Assembly: GCF_000348985.1 (NCBI RefSeq)
Contig: NC_035934.1
Location: 124,001 to 188,000 of the forward strand
Length of the DNA: 64,000 nt
Reading direction: 5' to 3'
From: Huiozyma naganishii CBS 8797
Lineage: Eukaryota; Ascomycota; Saccharomycetes; Saccharomycetales; Saccharomycetaceae
In this document: piece by piece, positions 28,301 through 39,654 of the stretch
How positions within the stretch are numbered: position 1 is the stretch's first letter
Layout of the letters: each line of letters opens with the position of its first letter
Position numbers and translations under genes: made by a program
The notes under the pieces: model-generated
Told to the model about the DNA's origin: nothing
What the model saw: only the letters and a program-made list of their open reading frames with translations
Databases searched by the model: none

Positions 28301-30796
28301 ACCATTTCTGTGTAAGTCCAACTCATTTAGTTGTTTTTGGATCTTTTCAATCAAGGACCGATGTTTGTCTTCACTTAAAGTACCTTCTCGCAACATGTTG
28401 TTTAAGGTTTCTTTTTCTTTCAGTAATTCTTTCCGACGTTCGACGGTCTCTGTAGTTTGCTTATTCATCTGTGCAAGGGCAAGATCATTCTGCGCCAGCG
28501 TCAAGACTTTCTTCTTTTCTTGTTGCAGTACCGAAAGTTTAGTAGAGGTCAATATCGATTCTTTTATACATGACTTCAATTTCAGCTCTGTGTTATCTCG
28601 TCTTTGTTTCTGTCTTTCCCAATTTGCAATCGCATCCGCAAGCAAAATCTCTATCGTTTTAGAGTTTGAGTTGGTATTCAAGCTCATTTTTTTCTCCAAC
28701 AGTTGAACTTTTGCATGGGCATCTTTTACGGCCTGCTGCCTTTTCTTCAATTTTCTTTCGAGAACCAACTTGCTTGATGTTTCTCGGTTTGATATTAAAG
28801 TAAGCTCACGCTCTTTGGTTGTATACTCGGCCTTCACATTATCGAAATCCTGATTGGCCTTCTTTGCCATCATTTCTATCCTTTCTCTGTTGGTGTTCGC
28901 AGTCAATGAAGTATCAGCTGGTGGAGGTTCATTACGTACTGAACCATTCTCCGTATCAGAAAGAATGATAATATCATTCTCTGCGTCTGTCCTATCATAG
29001 GTATCAGGTTTGAAACTTTTGATAACTTCATTATGCGATCTTTTCACGTCCTGAGTTTCATCTCCGTTTTTTGGCTCAATTTCTTCATGTTTCCTCTTGT
29101 ATCCATTCACACGCTGTTCCTCTTCTTCGCTGTTCATGGGTTGCGGTTCTGTAGTTGGGCTCATCACAACCTCTTCCGAACCGCTATCCAAAATCAGAAT
29201 TTCACGTTCATCTCTTTCTTCACTTTTGCCTCTAAATATGGGAAACTTTAGTTGAGATGCTTCCTTATCATGTGTCGAATGTGGTAAAGCGGCGCTTATT
29301 TCTCCATTTTGCTCTTGTTTCACCTCCAATGCACCATCTTGTTTAGAAGTTGTTTGTTCTTGGTGTCTATGTTGTTCAATTTTTGGTGTAGTGTTTATCG
29401 CCTGCTCGGATTCAGACTTATGTAAAACAGATGGTAAAACCGTTTGTGTATGCTTATCCATCTGGGCGTCATTGGGATTAGCTGAAATGTCGGGGTCGGA
29501 AACAGATTCTTTTTCTGTATCTTTGTCCACCAAATCGGGAGAATGCAGTTCGTTCTTACCTTGGATAGCAGAAAGATCCTTTGATTCTGCAGATATTCCT
29601 GAATCGTCCCTGATGAGCTTATCTCTCACTGGTTTGGGTAGTGTGTCGTTCAACCCATCATCTCGTTCAGAACCGATATTCTTATCATAGCTTGAATTGG
29701 TTTCATGAAGGCCCTTTTCGTTTGCAGATGAAGAACTTGCATTCTTTAAAGCGCCAGCCCGACTTTTCGTTTTATCATACAAGCCAAGAAGTCTAGGCCA
29801 GTGTTTCGCTGCTTGTTGGTGCATAATAGTTTGTTTTTTAGTACGATTTCCCATCATATCTTTCAGCTCTTGTGATATATCTTTAGAGTCATCTATCTTT
29901 TCTCGCTCTTGGGATGTCTCTGATGATTTCAAGTTGTAAGGTATATGGGTACTTGTCGGCTCTTCCTTTTTCGTAGGTTCTTTTTCAGAAATGTGCTCAG
30001 TCCCGGTTGAGTTCGTTGGAAAAGTGGATACATTTGGTTGATCATTCCCAAAGGGAAACTTAGACGGGTCCAAATAATTTTTTGAAAGATCATTTGTCTT
30101 CTCCAGATGCTTGCCCAGCTTTCGTTCTTCAATCTCTGTCGACTCCTTCACATTGCTTAATTTCCAGTCTTCAACACTTTCCCTCGAAATGAATGGCGAC
30201 GGAAGTGAAGATTTCAATTCTGCTGACAAACGTTCCGTAGTCAACGGGAGCAACTCACGATCATCACCATGTACAATATTTCTATTACCAAGCGGAGACT
30301 TCTCCACCAGTGGACCACGCTCATCCTTTATAGAGTTGTATTTCAAACCTGCTCCTGTTCCCTCTTCTAAGTTATCCCCACCATCGGGTTCTGAAATGTG
30401 CGCTTTCGGATCGTTTTCATTACTAGTATCCAATATTGCTGGATTTCTTCGCAGAAGATCAATGAGCGGTGTCGCGTTACTGTCTGATTTCACAGGACTA
30501 GACACATTGTTCAAATATTGCAACTTCTTCAACACCTCCAACTTATCCCTATTATCATGACTGCTGAAACTCAACTCCGCGTCAGAGTCCAAACTACCAT
30601 CGGACGGATTCGCGTCATCTCCCTTTCCTGCGATCTTTTTTGAGCCCTTGGTTTTACCGAGTGATGCACTATCGCTTGTATCAGAGTAAGACAGCGAGTA
30701 AAACTGCTCCTCTTCCAACGCGTCATTCTCGTTCTCATTGCTGTGGTCCGACTGATCCCATGTCAAATCTATTGTCGGAACTTCTGTGGTACTCAT
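25355..30796 (-). CDS. ULS1: Swi2/Snf2-family translocase with RING finger, SUMO-linked
   Basis: Uls1 (Ris1) is a DNA translocase with a RING domain that acts on sumoylated proteins on chromatin and antagonises silencing. The start at 30796 gives 1813 residues; S. cerevisiae has 1619. The first 600 residues are acidic, disordered and contain hydrophobic-acidic patches typical of SUMO-interacting motifs ([34 protein letters not shown]). A long coiled coil spans roughly 650-830. The Snf2 ATPase has DDMGLGKT near 1165 and [11 protein letters not shown]; the RING finger CIWCSEQLE to CTDC is inserted near 1524-1570; and the helicase C-terminal domain has [11 protein letters not shown] and [19 protein letters not shown] near 1657-1755. 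It matches YOR191W. Confidence 0.95.
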   Translation of the reverse strand: MSTTEVPTIDLTWDQSDHSNENENDALEEEQFYSLSYSDTSDSASLGKTKGSKKIAGKGDDANPSDGSLDSDAELSFSSHDNRDKLEVLKKLQYLNNVSSPVKSDSNATPLIDLLRRNPAILDTSNENDPKAHISEPDGGDNLEEGTGAGLKYNSIKDERGPLVEKSPLGNRNIVHGDDRELLPLTTERLSAELKSSLPSPFISRESVEDWKLSNVKESTEIEERKLGKHLEKTNDLSKNYLDPSKFPFGNDQPNVSTFPTNSTGTEHISEKEPTKKEEPTSTHIPYNLKSSETSQEREKIDDSKDISQELKDMMGNRTKKQTIMHQQAAKHWPRLLGLYDKTKSRAGALKNASSSSANEKGLHETNSSYDKNIGSERDDGLNDTLPKPVRDKLIRDDSGISAESKDLSAIQGKNELHSPDLVDKDTEKESVSDPDISANPNDAQMDKHTQTVLPSVLHKSESEQAINTTPKIEQHRHQEQTTSKQDGALEVKQEQNGEISAALPHSTHDKEASQLKFPIFRGKSEERDEREILILDSGSEEVVMSPTTEPQPMNSEEEEQRVNGYKRKHEEIEPKNGDETQDVKRSHNEVIKSFKPDTYDRTDAENDIIILSDTENGSVRNEPPPADTSLTANTNRERIEMMAKKANQDFDNVKAEYTTKERELTLISNRETSSKLVLERKLKKRQQAVKDAHAKVQLLEKKMSLNTNSNSKTIEILLADAIANWERQKQRRDNTELKLKSCIKESILTSTKLSVLQQEKKKVLTLAQNDLALAQMNKQTTETVERRKELLKEKETLNNMLREGTLSEDKHRSLIEKIQKQLNELDLHRNGTPENALRIQNPQHQEAGRPNGRGSSSAEVREDLFRRSISKAIELLNANETRTAQTKKLLVTHLNALERFYSNFFLGYRTPGPHLLSLRDSVQLLFANGVKMPIVFETLEDLGLDYVNTNILPVSRRKEYLKSIEIAKQLVLKSQRDHSNKQMIIDSLNELLRLRSSVDMGQPPMLPHIYQFGVNVVNLINQGLKMQKVYDVLVSYKIPINAVDLSNFQAKYMPQENQQSHTFINQSRNSFIGSNVNPLDHPNSSIQMPPPPMEQRVANIYDTEDQKSIRELLSSLKEHEHTAEGELPTPEDMTVNLLKHQKIGLKWLIDQEKIKKFRGGLLADDMGLGKTVQALALLLDHRSENPKKKTTLIVAPVAVLHVWRGEIRTKMKESAGFTSSIFGSSSVKVKRWKELAKFDAVLISYQTLANEFKKHWPQRLRDTDKKQLPAIPDLEALNSLKTQHEYFSPFFTDDSKFYRVILDEGQNIKNKNTQAAKACCAVQSKYRWILSGTPIQNNMGELYSLIRFLRISPYNKEERFKSDIGNAFSNKKGSMYDNQDRARAIRKVQVLLRAIMLRRTKDDKIDGHPILELPSKTVKVESDRLVGDELEFYSALEAKNKKLAAQLMKRKVRGNYSSMLTLLLRLRQACCHSELVVIGERKSASTKVANGKSLESWVSLYKAIQRMSRGARDLVEVSLSGMNCIWCSEQLELENTSVLTGCGHLLCDACIEPYVEERAEAATARRGPKGELYVPCTDCRSLTCETDIVTYRLYDQVVNQEFTRADLEDEYNRERENQRTHKSNYQVDFSKLQMSTKMQQCINVIKKVFAESSTEKILVFSQFTSFFELFEYFLREQLGVRYLKYVGSMRADQRSEVISKFYREAETRILLISMKAGNSGLTLTCANHVIIVDPFWNPYVEEQAQDRCYRISQTREVTVYRLFVKNSVEDRISELQKRKREMVDAAMSADKMKEVNKLGAREIGFLFGLNSL

Positions 30797-31084
30797 ATCT
30801 TTTGGGGAGAAAGTAACAAAGGAAAGAAGTACGTGAGTAGGTCGGTAGGACTTCCCCTGTAATTCCAAGCTGGAGAGAGGTCAATAAACTTGGTAGTCAA
30901 ACAGCTGCTGTGCGTTTCCTTTAACAGCGATGCGTTTGATCAAAACACGTTAAAAAGTATCAGATTTTGCAGTTTTTTTACAAAGAAAAGATCGTTAGTG
31001 CTAACATTATATATATAGCAGAGGGAGAGCGCAAAGCGAGTCTTTGTTCTGGTTTTAGAGCTAGGTAACCGGTATGTCTGGTCC

Positions 31085-32380
31085 TCAGGAGCACTGCGGT
31101 AAGTACTGCCTGCTTGTTATCGGTTGTGGGAACATCCCGTATTTTGCTAGGAGCTGCGTGGACCATTCGATGCTGCTCTCGGTCTTGTAACACCATATGA
31201 TCCAGCCGCCGGTCCTTTCGAAGGAATCGATCTGAGCCTCTAGATAGCGTCTTGTATCCTGTTTGCGTGTTTCTGACCATTCAGCGATGTCTGCATCCCC
31301 CTCGCAGGTCCCAATGAAGTACGATCCTTGTCCGTTTTTCCAGAAACTGCCGTCGTAGCGGGATCCAATCCCGACACCGTTCAGCCACTGGGCACAGTCT
31401 GTCAATGCGGCGGAGAACTCGCCGGCAACGGATGGGTGGAACTCATTCAAAGTACTCTGGCCCCATCCACATGCCACAGACACGCGTTCGGGGGTACCTC
31501 TGGCTAAATCACCCTGCGAGAACACTTGGTAGTAATGGTGGTCGATGATAATATTGGCAGAGCTCGTATTGATAAAACTATCCCAATAGTGGGGAGGTTG
31601 AAAGGCATCTTGAATTACTATAGTTTGGTCGTTATTTTGCAGTGTGCTTCTTAGATAGTCATAGCTTGGTTGCAAGTAAGCAGACTTCAGTTTCCCCATG
31701 TCAATTGCTGGGCCTAGGGGCTCATTGAGCAATTCGATGCCAGTCACAGTGTCTGCAAACTGCTCCCCAGAGTACTTCGCCAACAGGTACTTGATAGACC
31801 GTAACGTCACTTCTACGTTCTCATCGTAGTTCAAGAAATTGATCTGATCCCTGAGGCCTGAATTATCAAACCCGTTTTGAGACCCTGCTGCGCCGTGAAG
31901 ATCGATCCACACTTTCAAGTTGTGTTTCTTCGCCCATCCAATCGCGAGATCCAGGTATTTCTCCTGAACTCCTGACACGTACGGGTCATTAGCCAGTCTG
32001 CTAAACGCCCAGTACCCAACGGGAATCCTCACCAGATTAAACCCCATCGCGCGAATCTGTTTAAAGTCAGTTTCCATGTAGAAAGTATCCCAATGAGTCT
32101 TCAATACTGCCTCTGCAGCTTCGAGCCCTAACTTAGCACAGAAATGGTACTCGTCCACGGGGATCCCCTCGTCACTGTCCTCCGACAACCTAAACCGCTC
32201 GAATAGAGACGGAGTAATATACGGTTCCAACACAAGCCACCCACCTATATTCACACCACGCACAGGCTCACTGTGGTTGACACTAGAATCATATGGCTGC
32301 TCCCCGAACGGTAACAGAGGGGAAGCCTGGGCCAAACAGGAGAGCGCGGCTAATTGAGAGAGTATCCACGACGAACGCAT
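31085..32380 (-). CDS. SPR1: Secreted exo-1,3-beta-glucanase, GH5
   Basis: A glycoside hydrolase family 5 exo-beta-1,3-glucanase of the Exg1/Spr1 group; Spr1 is the sporulation-induced member and Exg1 the vegetative one. Starting at 32380 the protein has 431 residues with a signal peptide ([20 protein letters not shown]). Family motifs are [34 protein letters not shown], the acid/base Glu in [10 protein letters not shown], and the nucleophile Glu in [12 protein letters not shown], followed by [13 protein letters not shown]. Position beside ULS1 and IES4 equals SPR1 (YOR190W), but if EXG1 was lost elsewhere it could perform both roles. Confidence 0.92.
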   Translation of the reverse strand: MRSSWILSQLAALSCLAQASPLLPFGEQPYDSSVNHSEPVRGVNIGGWLVLEPYITPSLFERFRLSEDSDEGIPVDEYHFCAKLGLEAAEAVLKTHWDTFYMETDFKQIRAMGFNLVRIPVGYWAFSRLANDPYVSGVQEKYLDLAIGWAKKHNLKVWIDLHGAAGSQNGFDNSGLRDQINFLNYDENVEVTLRSIKYLLAKYSGEQFADTVTGIELLNEPLGPAIDMGKLKSAYLQPSYDYLRSTLQNNDQTIVIQDAFQPPHYWDSFINTSSANIIIDHHYYQVFSQGDLARGTPERVSVACGWGQSTLNEFHPSVAGEFSAALTDCAQWLNGVGIGSRYDGSFWKNGQGSYFIGTCEGDADIAEWSETRKQDTRRYLEAQIDSFERTGGWIIWCYKTESSIEWSTQLLAKYGMFPQPITSRQYLPQCS

Positions 32381-32633
32381 CAGAAAAAAGAGCACTTGTA
32401 CCAAACAGAAAAGAGTGCACACTACCAACCGCTTTTACAGTTAAACAACTCTAGTTCTGTACACCGAAGTGGGATGGGTCTGGTTCACCAAAACACGCTT
32501 CACAAACCAACTGTACTCTCTTGTAAATAATACATTGGAATTCACAATCTCTGCAATAAAATCAATATATTGTCCCAGCACTGCAGTTCTGATATTACGA
32601 CCTAGTATTTCCAGGCTGATACCGGTCCATCGG

Positions 32634-32972
32634 TCATTGCAAGCTTGGGGCAGTACCGTTTTGTTGTACTGATTCATTGGTTATCAAATTCGTCTCAGTT
32701 GATGCCCCAACAAGGTCATCCACTGGTGCATTTGATGTTTCAGCTGTAGTGGTTGATGCGTGAGCGTCTGTTTCTAATTTCTTCTCCTGCTCAGGTTTCT
32801 TGTTTTCCGGGATCTCAGTTCCCCGCTCCCTCTGCTCCCGCACATCATGCCGAATCCAACCGGACAACTTCACCTCGTACCCACTGAAACTCTTGATAGG
32901 AATGTACCCTTCCACTCTGTCCCATGGGAGAACCTTCTGCGACGGATCTCTCTGTGGTATCTCTTCTTCCAT
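32634..32972 (-). CDS. IES4: INO80 chromatin-remodelling complex subunit Ies4
   Basis: A 112-residue protein recognised as Ies4 (116 residues in S. cerevisiae), a small subunit of the INO80 remodeller that is phosphorylated by Mec1/Tel1 in the checkpoint response. The conserved segment is VLPWDRVEGYIPIKSFSGYE, then VKLSGWIRHDV; the rest is charged and Ser/Thr-rich. It lies between SPR1 and MSB1, exactly as YOR189W. Identification rests on this short segment plus synteny. Confidence 0.85.
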   Translation of the reverse strand: MEEEIPQRDPSQKVLPWDRVEGYIPIKSFSGYEVKLSGWIRHDVREQRERGTEIPENKKPEQEKKLETDAHASTTTAETSNAPVDDLVGASTETNLITNESVQQNGTAPSLQ

Positions 32973-33270
32973 GATAAATCAGACAATCACACTTCAATGC
33001 AATGCGGTACACGTATACCACAAGGCAATATCTGTTTCTATCAACGTCGTCTGTTAACGTCCATTGCAATTATTTGTATATATATTTTTTCTGTTATTAG
33101 AAGGTTTAAAAGAGTGTCTGAGAGATTGAGTCTGTTGTGTAACGACGAATAAAGTGTTCATTGACAAACTGTTACATAGATTCGTGAAGTATATATACTT
33201 GTGGAAAATTTGATCAATCTCTCTTCCCCTGCGTTTGGTGCTAGTTCATGAAAGTGTATACCGAAAATGC

Positions 33271-36200
33271 TCAGATACCAAAGTTACCGCTGCGGATGTT
33301 GTCGTACAGTTGTCTCCTGTCTTGTCTCTTGTTTATTTGATGTCCGTGCAGTTTCATCCCTACGGGGTTCCCGTGTGGCATTGCCATCGGGATCGTTGAA
33401 GGCGGTGGTGGAGTCCCCGTGTCTGAATCCTGAGAGTACGGGGCGTTGTGCACGTACCCTGCGTAACCTTGCTGCAATTGCGTCATCCTGTTGGGCGATG
33501 CCGATTGGTACCTGTTGTTCATGGTGGGTTGTGGAGGCATGAAGTAGTTACCGCTAGCGTTCGCGTTCGCGTTAGCTGGGTAGTAAACGTTCCGGTCGTG
33601 CTGGCGCCCCATCCGTGCTTGCTGTGGTGGGATAGGTGACCCAACTTGTGGGTACTGTTGGGGTGACGCTGAGTAAGGCTGCTGTTGTTGTGGTGGTAGA
33701 ACTGGCGTCTGATGCTGTGCCTGTTCCCTTGGGATATTGTAGTTCGGTAAAGGTTGTTGTTGCTGCTGTGGTGGTACAAAGCTTGGTGGTGGACCGTTAC
33801 CAGGGATATGATGCGGCGACCGTTCTCTTGGATATTTGACCCCCATCGGATTTTGATTTATCCGTGGTGAGTTCTGTGGTTGTTGGTTTCTACCAGGTGA
33901 TTGTAAGGAGGGTGAGGTCGCGGAATGAACTAAAGTTGGTGCGTTTAGGTCAGGTGGCTGCAAATATGACGAGGTGGAATGGGGTATCGCCATGACAGGC
34001 GGCTTCGGTTGCGGCGGCGGCAGTACTGTACTTGCGATCGGTTGAGGAACACCGGCAGTGGCGACGCCAAATTCGTTGGTTCCCCTCAACCTTGGTCCCA
34101 GATCTGTTTGTACATGCTTCATGGGAGGATGTTGCCCATATCCTTCCATTGGTATTCTCGGCGACGCCGTTGCTTGAATATTTGGTGGTAGCGAAGCAGG
34201 TGAGTATCGTGCCGGTTGTTTTTGTAATGGTGGTGCAGGTAACGAGTTTCTGTTGCTCTCGCCAGGTGGATATACTGGTGCGCTAAATGGTACCGCTGGT
34301 GCAATTGGCGAATGTGAATGTTGTGGAGAACGGACAGGTTGCAGTGTGTGAGCACCAAGATTTGCAGCATTTTGTGGGGAAAGCCTTTGTAACGGCAAAA
34401 CTTGTTCGTTAGCATGTTGCGGTGAGTACCTCTGTGTCTCTTTAGCGATTTGCGGAGAATATCTGTCTTGTTGTGGTAACGGATTTTTCGAGTGCAATGG
34501 GGAGGACCTTTGAGATTTTGGTACAGACTCGTTCGAATAGTGTGGTGATGAAATTGGCCCCTGGGGTGTCGCCTCACTGGAATGATGACGGGACCCCTCT
34601 TGTGATTGGTAGTTTTGTGAAACATATGAATTTTGGGGTGAAAGTTTTGAATGCCCCCCCTCCAGGGTCCCAGGGACGTTCAAAGAAGAAACTTTCGATT
34701 CTTTTGGCAATTCTACCCTGCTCACTTCTTGCCTTCCCGGATGATTAATATTTGGAACAGGCGTCTCATTGCCCTCATCGGAGAGAAGTTGCCGTCTAGG
34801 GGGTCCTGATCCTATATTGCTCATCCTTGTTGGCACGTCACTCTTTTTCAATCCTCCTACATGGTTGGCACCTATACTGGTTGCTGGAGGGATTTGAAGA
34901 GATGCTACGGGACTGTACGTTTCATTTTCTGGGGCGGCAAACTCGGCTTGTTTGTATTTTTCAAATTTGGTCAATTGTTCAAATTCATGTTCTTTACTGT
35001 CCATGGATATTGATCCTTCTTCCTCTGTAATTGCATCTGATCCAGCCATCATTTGTTCCATCATTCCATTAAGTTCCTCCAAAGCAGCTTGAGCAGACGC
35101 GTCTGATTGTAAGTCTATGGAGATATGAGGATTAGACTGGGCTGTATCTAGCCTGTGTTTGATCACTGAGTCCATCGGCAATGATCCCGTGGTCTCTGGT
35201 ATATTTTCCTCGTGTAGAGGAAGTGGCTTCATAACGTCGTGATTCTGAGGGGCGATTGGCTCCTCATGGTCTGGCATGGGAGGTTGATGCAAGTTTATCT
35301 TTGGTCTGTTGTGAAGTTTAACAGACGCAGCCGGTGTTGGGTCGTACACTGACGATGTATTTCTTAATAGTTCTACTGTCGATGAAGTCGACTCAGCACT
35401 TCTTTCGCTTGACCCGCTCCCGCTCTTCTTTCTCAAGTTACTAAGCGGGTTCCACTTGGATATCTTTTGTTCGAAGGCTTGCAGGTTGTTTGATTTGTTT
35501 TTGTGGCTCAATGCATCCTTGTTGATAACAGTGTGGAACTTTCCCTGTGGTGTCGAGGTGGCTCCGGACAGCTTTGAGTAATTCGTCTTTGGTTTTTGAG
35601 TGACACTCACGTTCGGCACCTCGGACTGAAACTGGTCGTAAATCGGAGAAGCAATTCGCGTCTTTGCTGGAGCTGGTGCTTTCGTGATTGTTTCTTCCTC
35701 TTTCTTCTCGGTCTCTTGGATGGGTGGATTCTTCAATTGAGGCTTGCTGTAGTTGGCCAATGTGATGTCTGATTCTTGGAAAGCAACCCACTTTTTAAAC
35801 CCATCGAACTCGAATTCTAAGATAAGAGACCTGCCAAATATTTTCTTCTTTTCCAAAGTCTGCTCGTAAGATAAAGTGGAGAGCCACGTCCAGATAAAGT
35901 AATCGTCGATATCGACTCTCCCAACTTGAATAAACTCCTTCAAGTGCTCTGGGTTTGGGAGACACTTCCTTTGCGCCCAGCCTGCCTGGAACGTCGAGTG
36001 TTTTGTGGACATCAATTTCATTAGTCGTCTGGACTCCTGCGACATTTTCCTACTGATCCCCTCGACGTTTTTCCTTTTTTTGAACAGGGACTTCAGGAGG
36101 ACGTAATCCTCTCTTGCTTGAAATCCGTCGTAGTTTTCAAAATTTAGCAACTCGTTGCATCTCTCTAGCAACTGCCACGGTTTCCTCGAAAATTGGTCTG

Positions 36201-37137
36201 TCGTGAGCGTAACCAACGGTATCGTCAGAATGGTCTGTGACGAATATGCAGTGGACCCCTTTGGCGGGTACTCGTTGTTGAAAAGTATGCTCTTCAATGA
36301 TCTGGGCAGTTTCGAGCTTTCCAAATCCTCTGGTACAAAACTCTTCAAGAATGCAAGCAGCAGATGGAACATAGCGTCGGAAGCAGGGATCCATTGATCG
36401 AGCCCGTCTTGGAAAGAGTTGTTGATTTTTTTGTATTTGGGACTGTTATCGAAATCCCATGACGACGGCTGCCCCTCTTCCTCCGGTGGGGTTGGTTTAT
36501 TAAACGCCCAAACGGCACACAACTTTGAGATCTTCCTTGCGCTCATCTTGTTCACTTTCGAGTTGGACGATATCGTGACGATCAAGTCCAAAAAATCGTA
36601 GACTATGGACGCATGGTTCGGCGAGTCCAAACACTGCGGCATGATCTCCAAGAATGCCTTCTGCGGGAACTCCCTGTCGATTTCCCTGAACTTGAACTGC
36701 GAGTATGCGTTCCACCCGACGATCTCGCCGTTCGGCAGCCTGCACCACACGTACTTCAAAGCCTGGAACAAAACAAACGGGTCCGTCTTCCTGATGAGTC
36801 GCACTTGGTGCTCCACCCCCACGGCCTGCCCGTTCCCCAAGGGGAACATCGCGTTGAGAAACTTCAGCAGTCTCTCGTTCGTTTGTTCTGGCCGGAACGG
36901 GATCATGAGGTACTCCACATCTAGCGCGGTTTTCTTCAAGTGTGCCGTGATCTCATGGATCACCCCCTTCACTTTCTCCCTCTCGAACTCATGGAAGAAC
37001 TCGAACTCGTCACCGTCATCGTCACCCATCGAGGGCGCTTCCGCGACACCACTGTGCGGCAGTCGCTCCCTCGAGCGGCGCTGCGGCGACGGTTCCCCCG
37101 ATCGACCGCCTGGTGGTGTCGGCAGTTGTTTCTGCAT
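33271..37137 (-). CDS. MSB1: Bud-development protein Msb1 with RhoGAP-like N-terminal domain
   Basis: Msb1 is a multicopy suppressor of cdc24 and bem4 defects that links Cdc42 and Rho1 signalling at the bud neck and tip. The start at 37137 (MQKQLPTPPGG) parallels the LPTPP start of the S. cerevisiae protein. Residues about 60-500 form the conserved domain: FEFFHEFEREKVKGVIHEIT, MIPFRPEQTNERLLKFLNAM, FLEIMPQCLDSPNHASIVYD and ISRKMSQESRRLMKLMSTKH. The C-terminal 750 residues are disordered, rich in Pro, Gln, Ser and SP/NPRIN-type phosphosites. Length 1288 exceeds S. cerevisiae (1137) because of the Gln/Pro-rich tail. Confidence 0.94.
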   Translation of the reverse strand: MQKQLPTPPGGRSGEPSPQRRSRERLPHSGVAEAPSMGDDDGDEFEFFHEFEREKVKGVIHEITAHLKKTALDVEYLMIPFRPEQTNERLLKFLNAMFPLGNGQAVGVEHQVRLIRKTDPFVLFQALKYVWCRLPNGEIVGWNAYSQFKFREIDREFPQKAFLEIMPQCLDSPNHASIVYDFLDLIVTISSNSKVNKMSARKISKLCAVWAFNKPTPPEEEGQPSSWDFDNSPKYKKINNSFQDGLDQWIPASDAMFHLLLAFLKSFVPEDLESSKLPRSLKSILFNNEYPPKGSTAYSSQTILTIPLVTLTTDQFSRKPWQLLERCNELLNFENYDGFQAREDYVLLKSLFKKRKNVEGISRKMSQESRRLMKLMSTKHSTFQAGWAQRKCLPNPEHLKEFIQVGRVDIDDYFIWTWLSTLSYEQTLEKKKIFGRSLILEFEFDGFKKWVAFQESDITLANYSKPQLKNPPIQETEKKEEETITKAPAPAKTRIASPIYDQFQSEVPNVSVTQKPKTNYSKLSGATSTPQGKFHTVINKDALSHKNKSNNLQAFEQKISKWNPLSNLRKKSGSGSSERSAESTSSTVELLRNTSSVYDPTPAASVKLHNRPKINLHQPPMPDHEEPIAPQNHDVMKPLPLHEENIPETTGSLPMDSVIKHRLDTAQSNPHISIDLQSDASAQAALEELNGMMEQMMAGSDAITEEEGSISMDSKEHEFEQLTKFEKYKQAEFAAPENETYSPVASLQIPPATSIGANHVGGLKKSDVPTRMSNIGSGPPRRQLLSDEGNETPVPNINHPGRQEVSRVELPKESKVSSLNVPGTLEGGHSKLSPQNSYVSQNYQSQEGSRHHSSEATPQGPISSPHYSNESVPKSQRSSPLHSKNPLPQQDRYSPQIAKETQRYSPQHANEQVLPLQRLSPQNAANLGAHTLQPVRSPQHSHSPIAPAVPFSAPVYPPGESNRNSLPAPPLQKQPARYSPASLPPNIQATASPRIPMEGYGQHPPMKHVQTDLGPRLRGTNEFGVATAGVPQPIASTVLPPPQPKPPVMAIPHSTSSYLQPPDLNAPTLVHSATSPSLQSPGRNQQPQNSPRINQNPMGVKYPRERSPHHIPGNGPPPSFVPPQQQQQPLPNYNIPREQAQHQTPVLPPQQQQPYSASPQQYPQVGSPIPPQQARMGRQHDRNVYYPANANANASGNYFMPPQPTMNNRYQSASPNRMTQLQQGYAGYVHNAPYSQDSDTGTPPPPSTIPMAMPHGNPVGMKLHGHQINKRQDRRQLYDNIRSGNFGI

Positions 37138-37352
37138 GCGAAATACTGCTGTGTTGTGTGTGTCACCGATCTGCACCTTCTCTTGATCTACTGTGCGCTG
37201 CAGTTCGTTCCGGATCAACTTGCTTCAAAACAAAAAATGTTCAAAGAAATCAACGTATTGGAAACAGTAGGTCAAAAGACCATCAGTGTTGCATTATATA
37301 ACGATAGTGTAAGGTATTTACAGGGGGGTGGGTGGGAGGAGTGTACTGTGGT

Positions 37353-38675
37353 TCACTCGATGATCCTAGTGATCAGCCCGGTCCCCACAGTTCTACCACC
37401 TTCTCTTATGTTGAACCGTTGGCCGACCTCCATTGGCGTTGGGTGGATCAAATCGCACTCCATCTCCACGTTGTCGCCCGGCATGACCTGTCTCGAGTGG
37501 TCCTCAGCGTCCGGTGGGAACCGCATGACCGCCGTGACGTCTGCTGTTCTGATGAACAGTTGAGGCCTGTAGTTTTCGCCGAACCCAGAGTGTCTGCCAC
37601 CTTCCTCCTTTGTGAGGATGTACAACGACGCTAGGATCTTCGTGTGGGCTTTGACTGTCCCCGGTTTCGCAAGAATCATACCTCTCTTGATCTGGTCCCT
37701 TCTGATCCCTCTTAGCAAGACACCTGCGTTATCCCCGGCCATTGCCTCGTCCAGTTCCTTTCTAAACATCTCGATCCCAGTGACCGTACTCTTAAGCGGT
37801 GTCTTGTTGTGTCCGACGATCTCCAACTCCTCGCCCTTCTTGAGGTGCCCCCTCTCAACTCTACCGGTGACGACAGTACCTCTCCCCGAGATAGAGAAAA
37901 CGTCCTCCACGGGCATCAAAAACGGTTTCTGTAAGTCTCTCTCTGGTGTGGGGATATACTCGTCAACAGCCTTCAGCAACTTCAAGATGGATTGTTCCCC
38001 GATCTCCGGTTGCCGTCCCTCCAAAGCACACAACGCAGACCCCATGATAATGGGCGCGTTATCCCCGTCAAACCCGTAATGGGACAACAGTTCCCGCATC
38101 TCCATCTCCACGAGCTCCAGCATCTCCGGGTCATCAATGGTGTCCACTTTGTTCACGTACACCACAATCTTCTGAACCCCCACCTGTCTTGCCAGCAACA
38201 GATGCTCCCTCGTCTGAGGCATCTGCCCGTCCGTCGCCGCCACCACAATAATCGCACCGTCCATCTGCGCAGCACCCGTGATCATATTCTTAATGTAATC
38301 CGCGTGCCCTGGACAGTCCACGTGCGAGTAATGTCTCTTATCGGTCTCGTACTCGACATGAGCCGTCGAGATAGTGATCCCACGGGCCCGCTCCTCGGGG
38401 GCCTTGTCGATCGCCGCATAGTCCAAGAAACTGGCCCCCCCGCTCTTCGCGAGAGTCTTCGTAATCGCAGCGGTCAGCGTCGTCTTCCCGTGGTCGACGT
38501 GCCCTATCGTCCCTATATTCACGTGCGGCTTGGACCTGTCAAACGCCGCCGCGGCGTACCCTCTCACGGGCGGAACACCACCACCAACAACAACACCGCG
38601 CACAACAGACCGCCCCAGCCCAAACTGCGCACAGAGAGACCCGACAGATCGCAAATTCACCGTCCTGAACAACAT
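37353..38675 (-). CDS. TUF1: Mitochondrial translation elongation factor Tu
   Basis: Tuf1 delivers aminoacyl-tRNA to mitochondrial ribosomes as a GTPase. The 440-residue protein has an N-terminal presequence of about 45 residues (Arg- and Val-rich) followed by the EF-Tu body. GTPase motifs are GHVDHGKT (G1), DCPGHADYI (G3), [10 protein letters not shown] (G4) and GSALCALEG (G5); domains 2 and 3 follow with [13 protein letters not shown] and the terminal [15 protein letters not shown]. It diverges from ATP14 across about 400 bp that carries a CCAAT-type site, a shared layout of two genes for mitochondrial proteins. Confidence 0.97.
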   Translation of the reverse strand: MLFRTVNLRSVGSLCAQFGLGRSVVRGVVVGGGVPPVRGYAAAAFDRSKPHVNIGTIGHVDHGKTTLTAAITKTLAKSGGASFLDYAAIDKAPEERARGITISTAHVEYETDKRHYSHVDCPGHADYIKNMITGAAQMDGAIIVVAATDGQMPQTREHLLLARQVGVQKIVVYVNKVDTIDDPEMLELVEMEMRELLSHYGFDGDNAPIIMGSALCALEGRQPEIGEQSILKLLKAVDEYIPTPERDLQKPFLMPVEDVFSISGRGTVVTGRVERGHLKKGEELEIVGHNKTPLKSTVTGIEMFRKELDEAMAGDNAGVLLRGIRRDQIKRGMILAKPGTVKAHTKILASLYILTKEEGGRHSGFGENYRPQLFIRTADVTAVMRFPPDAEDHSRQVMPGDNVEMECDLIHPTPMEVGQRFNIREGGRTVGTGLITRIIE

Positions 38676-38936
38676 ACTGCCCGGTGCACCTGTCCTTGTC
38701 CTGGGGAACAGCTGCCCCGTCTCTTCTGCGATTCAATTCCGCTGCTCTTTATATACTCCGGGCAGTAGGAGCGTTACCCGGCTGTGCAGATGTGGTACGT
38801 TAACTGTCCGCTTGGGAGACGGCAGCGACGTCCATTACTCGTGTCTGTACCGTACAGGGTGTCATGCCATGGACGAGGGCGTTGCTCGTGTAGTATACCC
38901 AGTACTATACTATACATTGTACCCACTCCCTCCCCG

Positions 38937-38944
38937 ACCAATCA
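38937..38944 (-). promoter_or_regulatory. Candidate Hap2/3/4/5 (CCAAT) site between TUF1 and ATP14
   Basis: The octamer ACCAATCA reads TGATTGGT on the minus strand, a perfect match to the TNATTGGT consensus of the Hap2/3/4/5 activator of respiratory genes. It lies 262 bp before the TUF1 start and 131 bp before the ATP14 start, in the shared 399 bp divergent region. Both products are mitochondrial, which fits Hap control; binding is inference. Confidence 0.55.
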
Positions 38945-39074
38945 CATCGCAGCACTGCGCACCTTCAAAATCACAGACTTTAAAAAAACGGGAAAGAACT
39001 CGATTCTTGAATGCTCTCTGTATGTAACTTGGACGTTCGGTGGTGGGGGGGGGAGTGAGGCAGATACACCAGGC

Positions 39075-39473
39075 ATGTTGCAAGCTACGTTGAGAGGGAC
39101 ACTACGCGGGAGATGCGGTGCTGTTGCCGCCGTTTCAGGGAGAAGGCTGTTCAGTCGGGGAGCCGTGTGCAGGGCGGACCTGGTGCAGGAGTTGTACCTC
39201 CGTGAGTTGCGTGCTGTGACACAGCAGCTGGACCGTGCCGCGCTGGCGTCGCCGGAGGGGTCTGTTGTCGAGTGGAGTGCCCCGGGGAGACCAGCGGCCC
39301 CCGCGGTGGAGGCGGCGGATGCGGCTCTGTTGCAACAGTACAGGGACACGAAGATCGACGTCACGGGTGCGGTCACTAGCCAGAGCGCAGAACAACAGCC
39401 ACAGCAAGAAACTGAAGAAGACTGGCTGGTCATTGGCGACGCAAGGGACGACACAGCAGACAACCACCACTGA
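39075..39473 (+). CDS. ATP14: Mitochondrial ATP synthase subunit h
   Basis: Subunit h is a peripheral stalk component of the mitochondrial F1Fo-ATP synthase, equivalent to mammalian F6. The start at 39075 (MLQATLRGTLRG) gives 132 residues with a basic presequence; the S. cerevisiae precursor has 124. Diagnostic sequence is VQELYLRELRAV, then a WSAPGRPAAP segment matching the WxPPxxP region, a LLQQYRDTKI stretch and the acidic tail EEDWLVIGDARDD, all collinear with yeast Atp14. The frame continues upstream to 38784 but that extension has no family resemblance. In S. cerevisiae ATP14 is on chromosome XII (YLR295C), the sister of this chromosome XV-like region. Confidence 0.9.
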   Translation: MLQATLRGTLRGRCGAVAAVSGRRLFSRGAVCRADLVQELYLRELRAVTQQLDRAALASPEGSVVEWSAPGRPAAPAVEAADAALLQQYRDTKIDVTGAVTSQSAEQQPQQETEEDWLVIGDARDDTADNHH

Positions 39474-39654
39474 CCGTATCCGTACCTCTCTCTCCATACA
39501 TGTACGAAGCCCGCACCTAAATATATATATATATTCACACACAACAGTAGAGCAATTCAGGGTAACACTGTCTCTCTTCACAGTCGAGTATAAAAGACAC
39601 CCAGCACACGAACACGTCGCTTCTCTCTCTGTCTCTCCCTCGATGTCACCAAAT

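Noticed and set aside
38784..39074. 97-residue N-terminal extension of the ATP14 frame
   Set aside because: The extension has no resemblance to subunit h, covers the TUF1-ATP14 promoter with its CCAAT site, and would bury the presequence at 39075.
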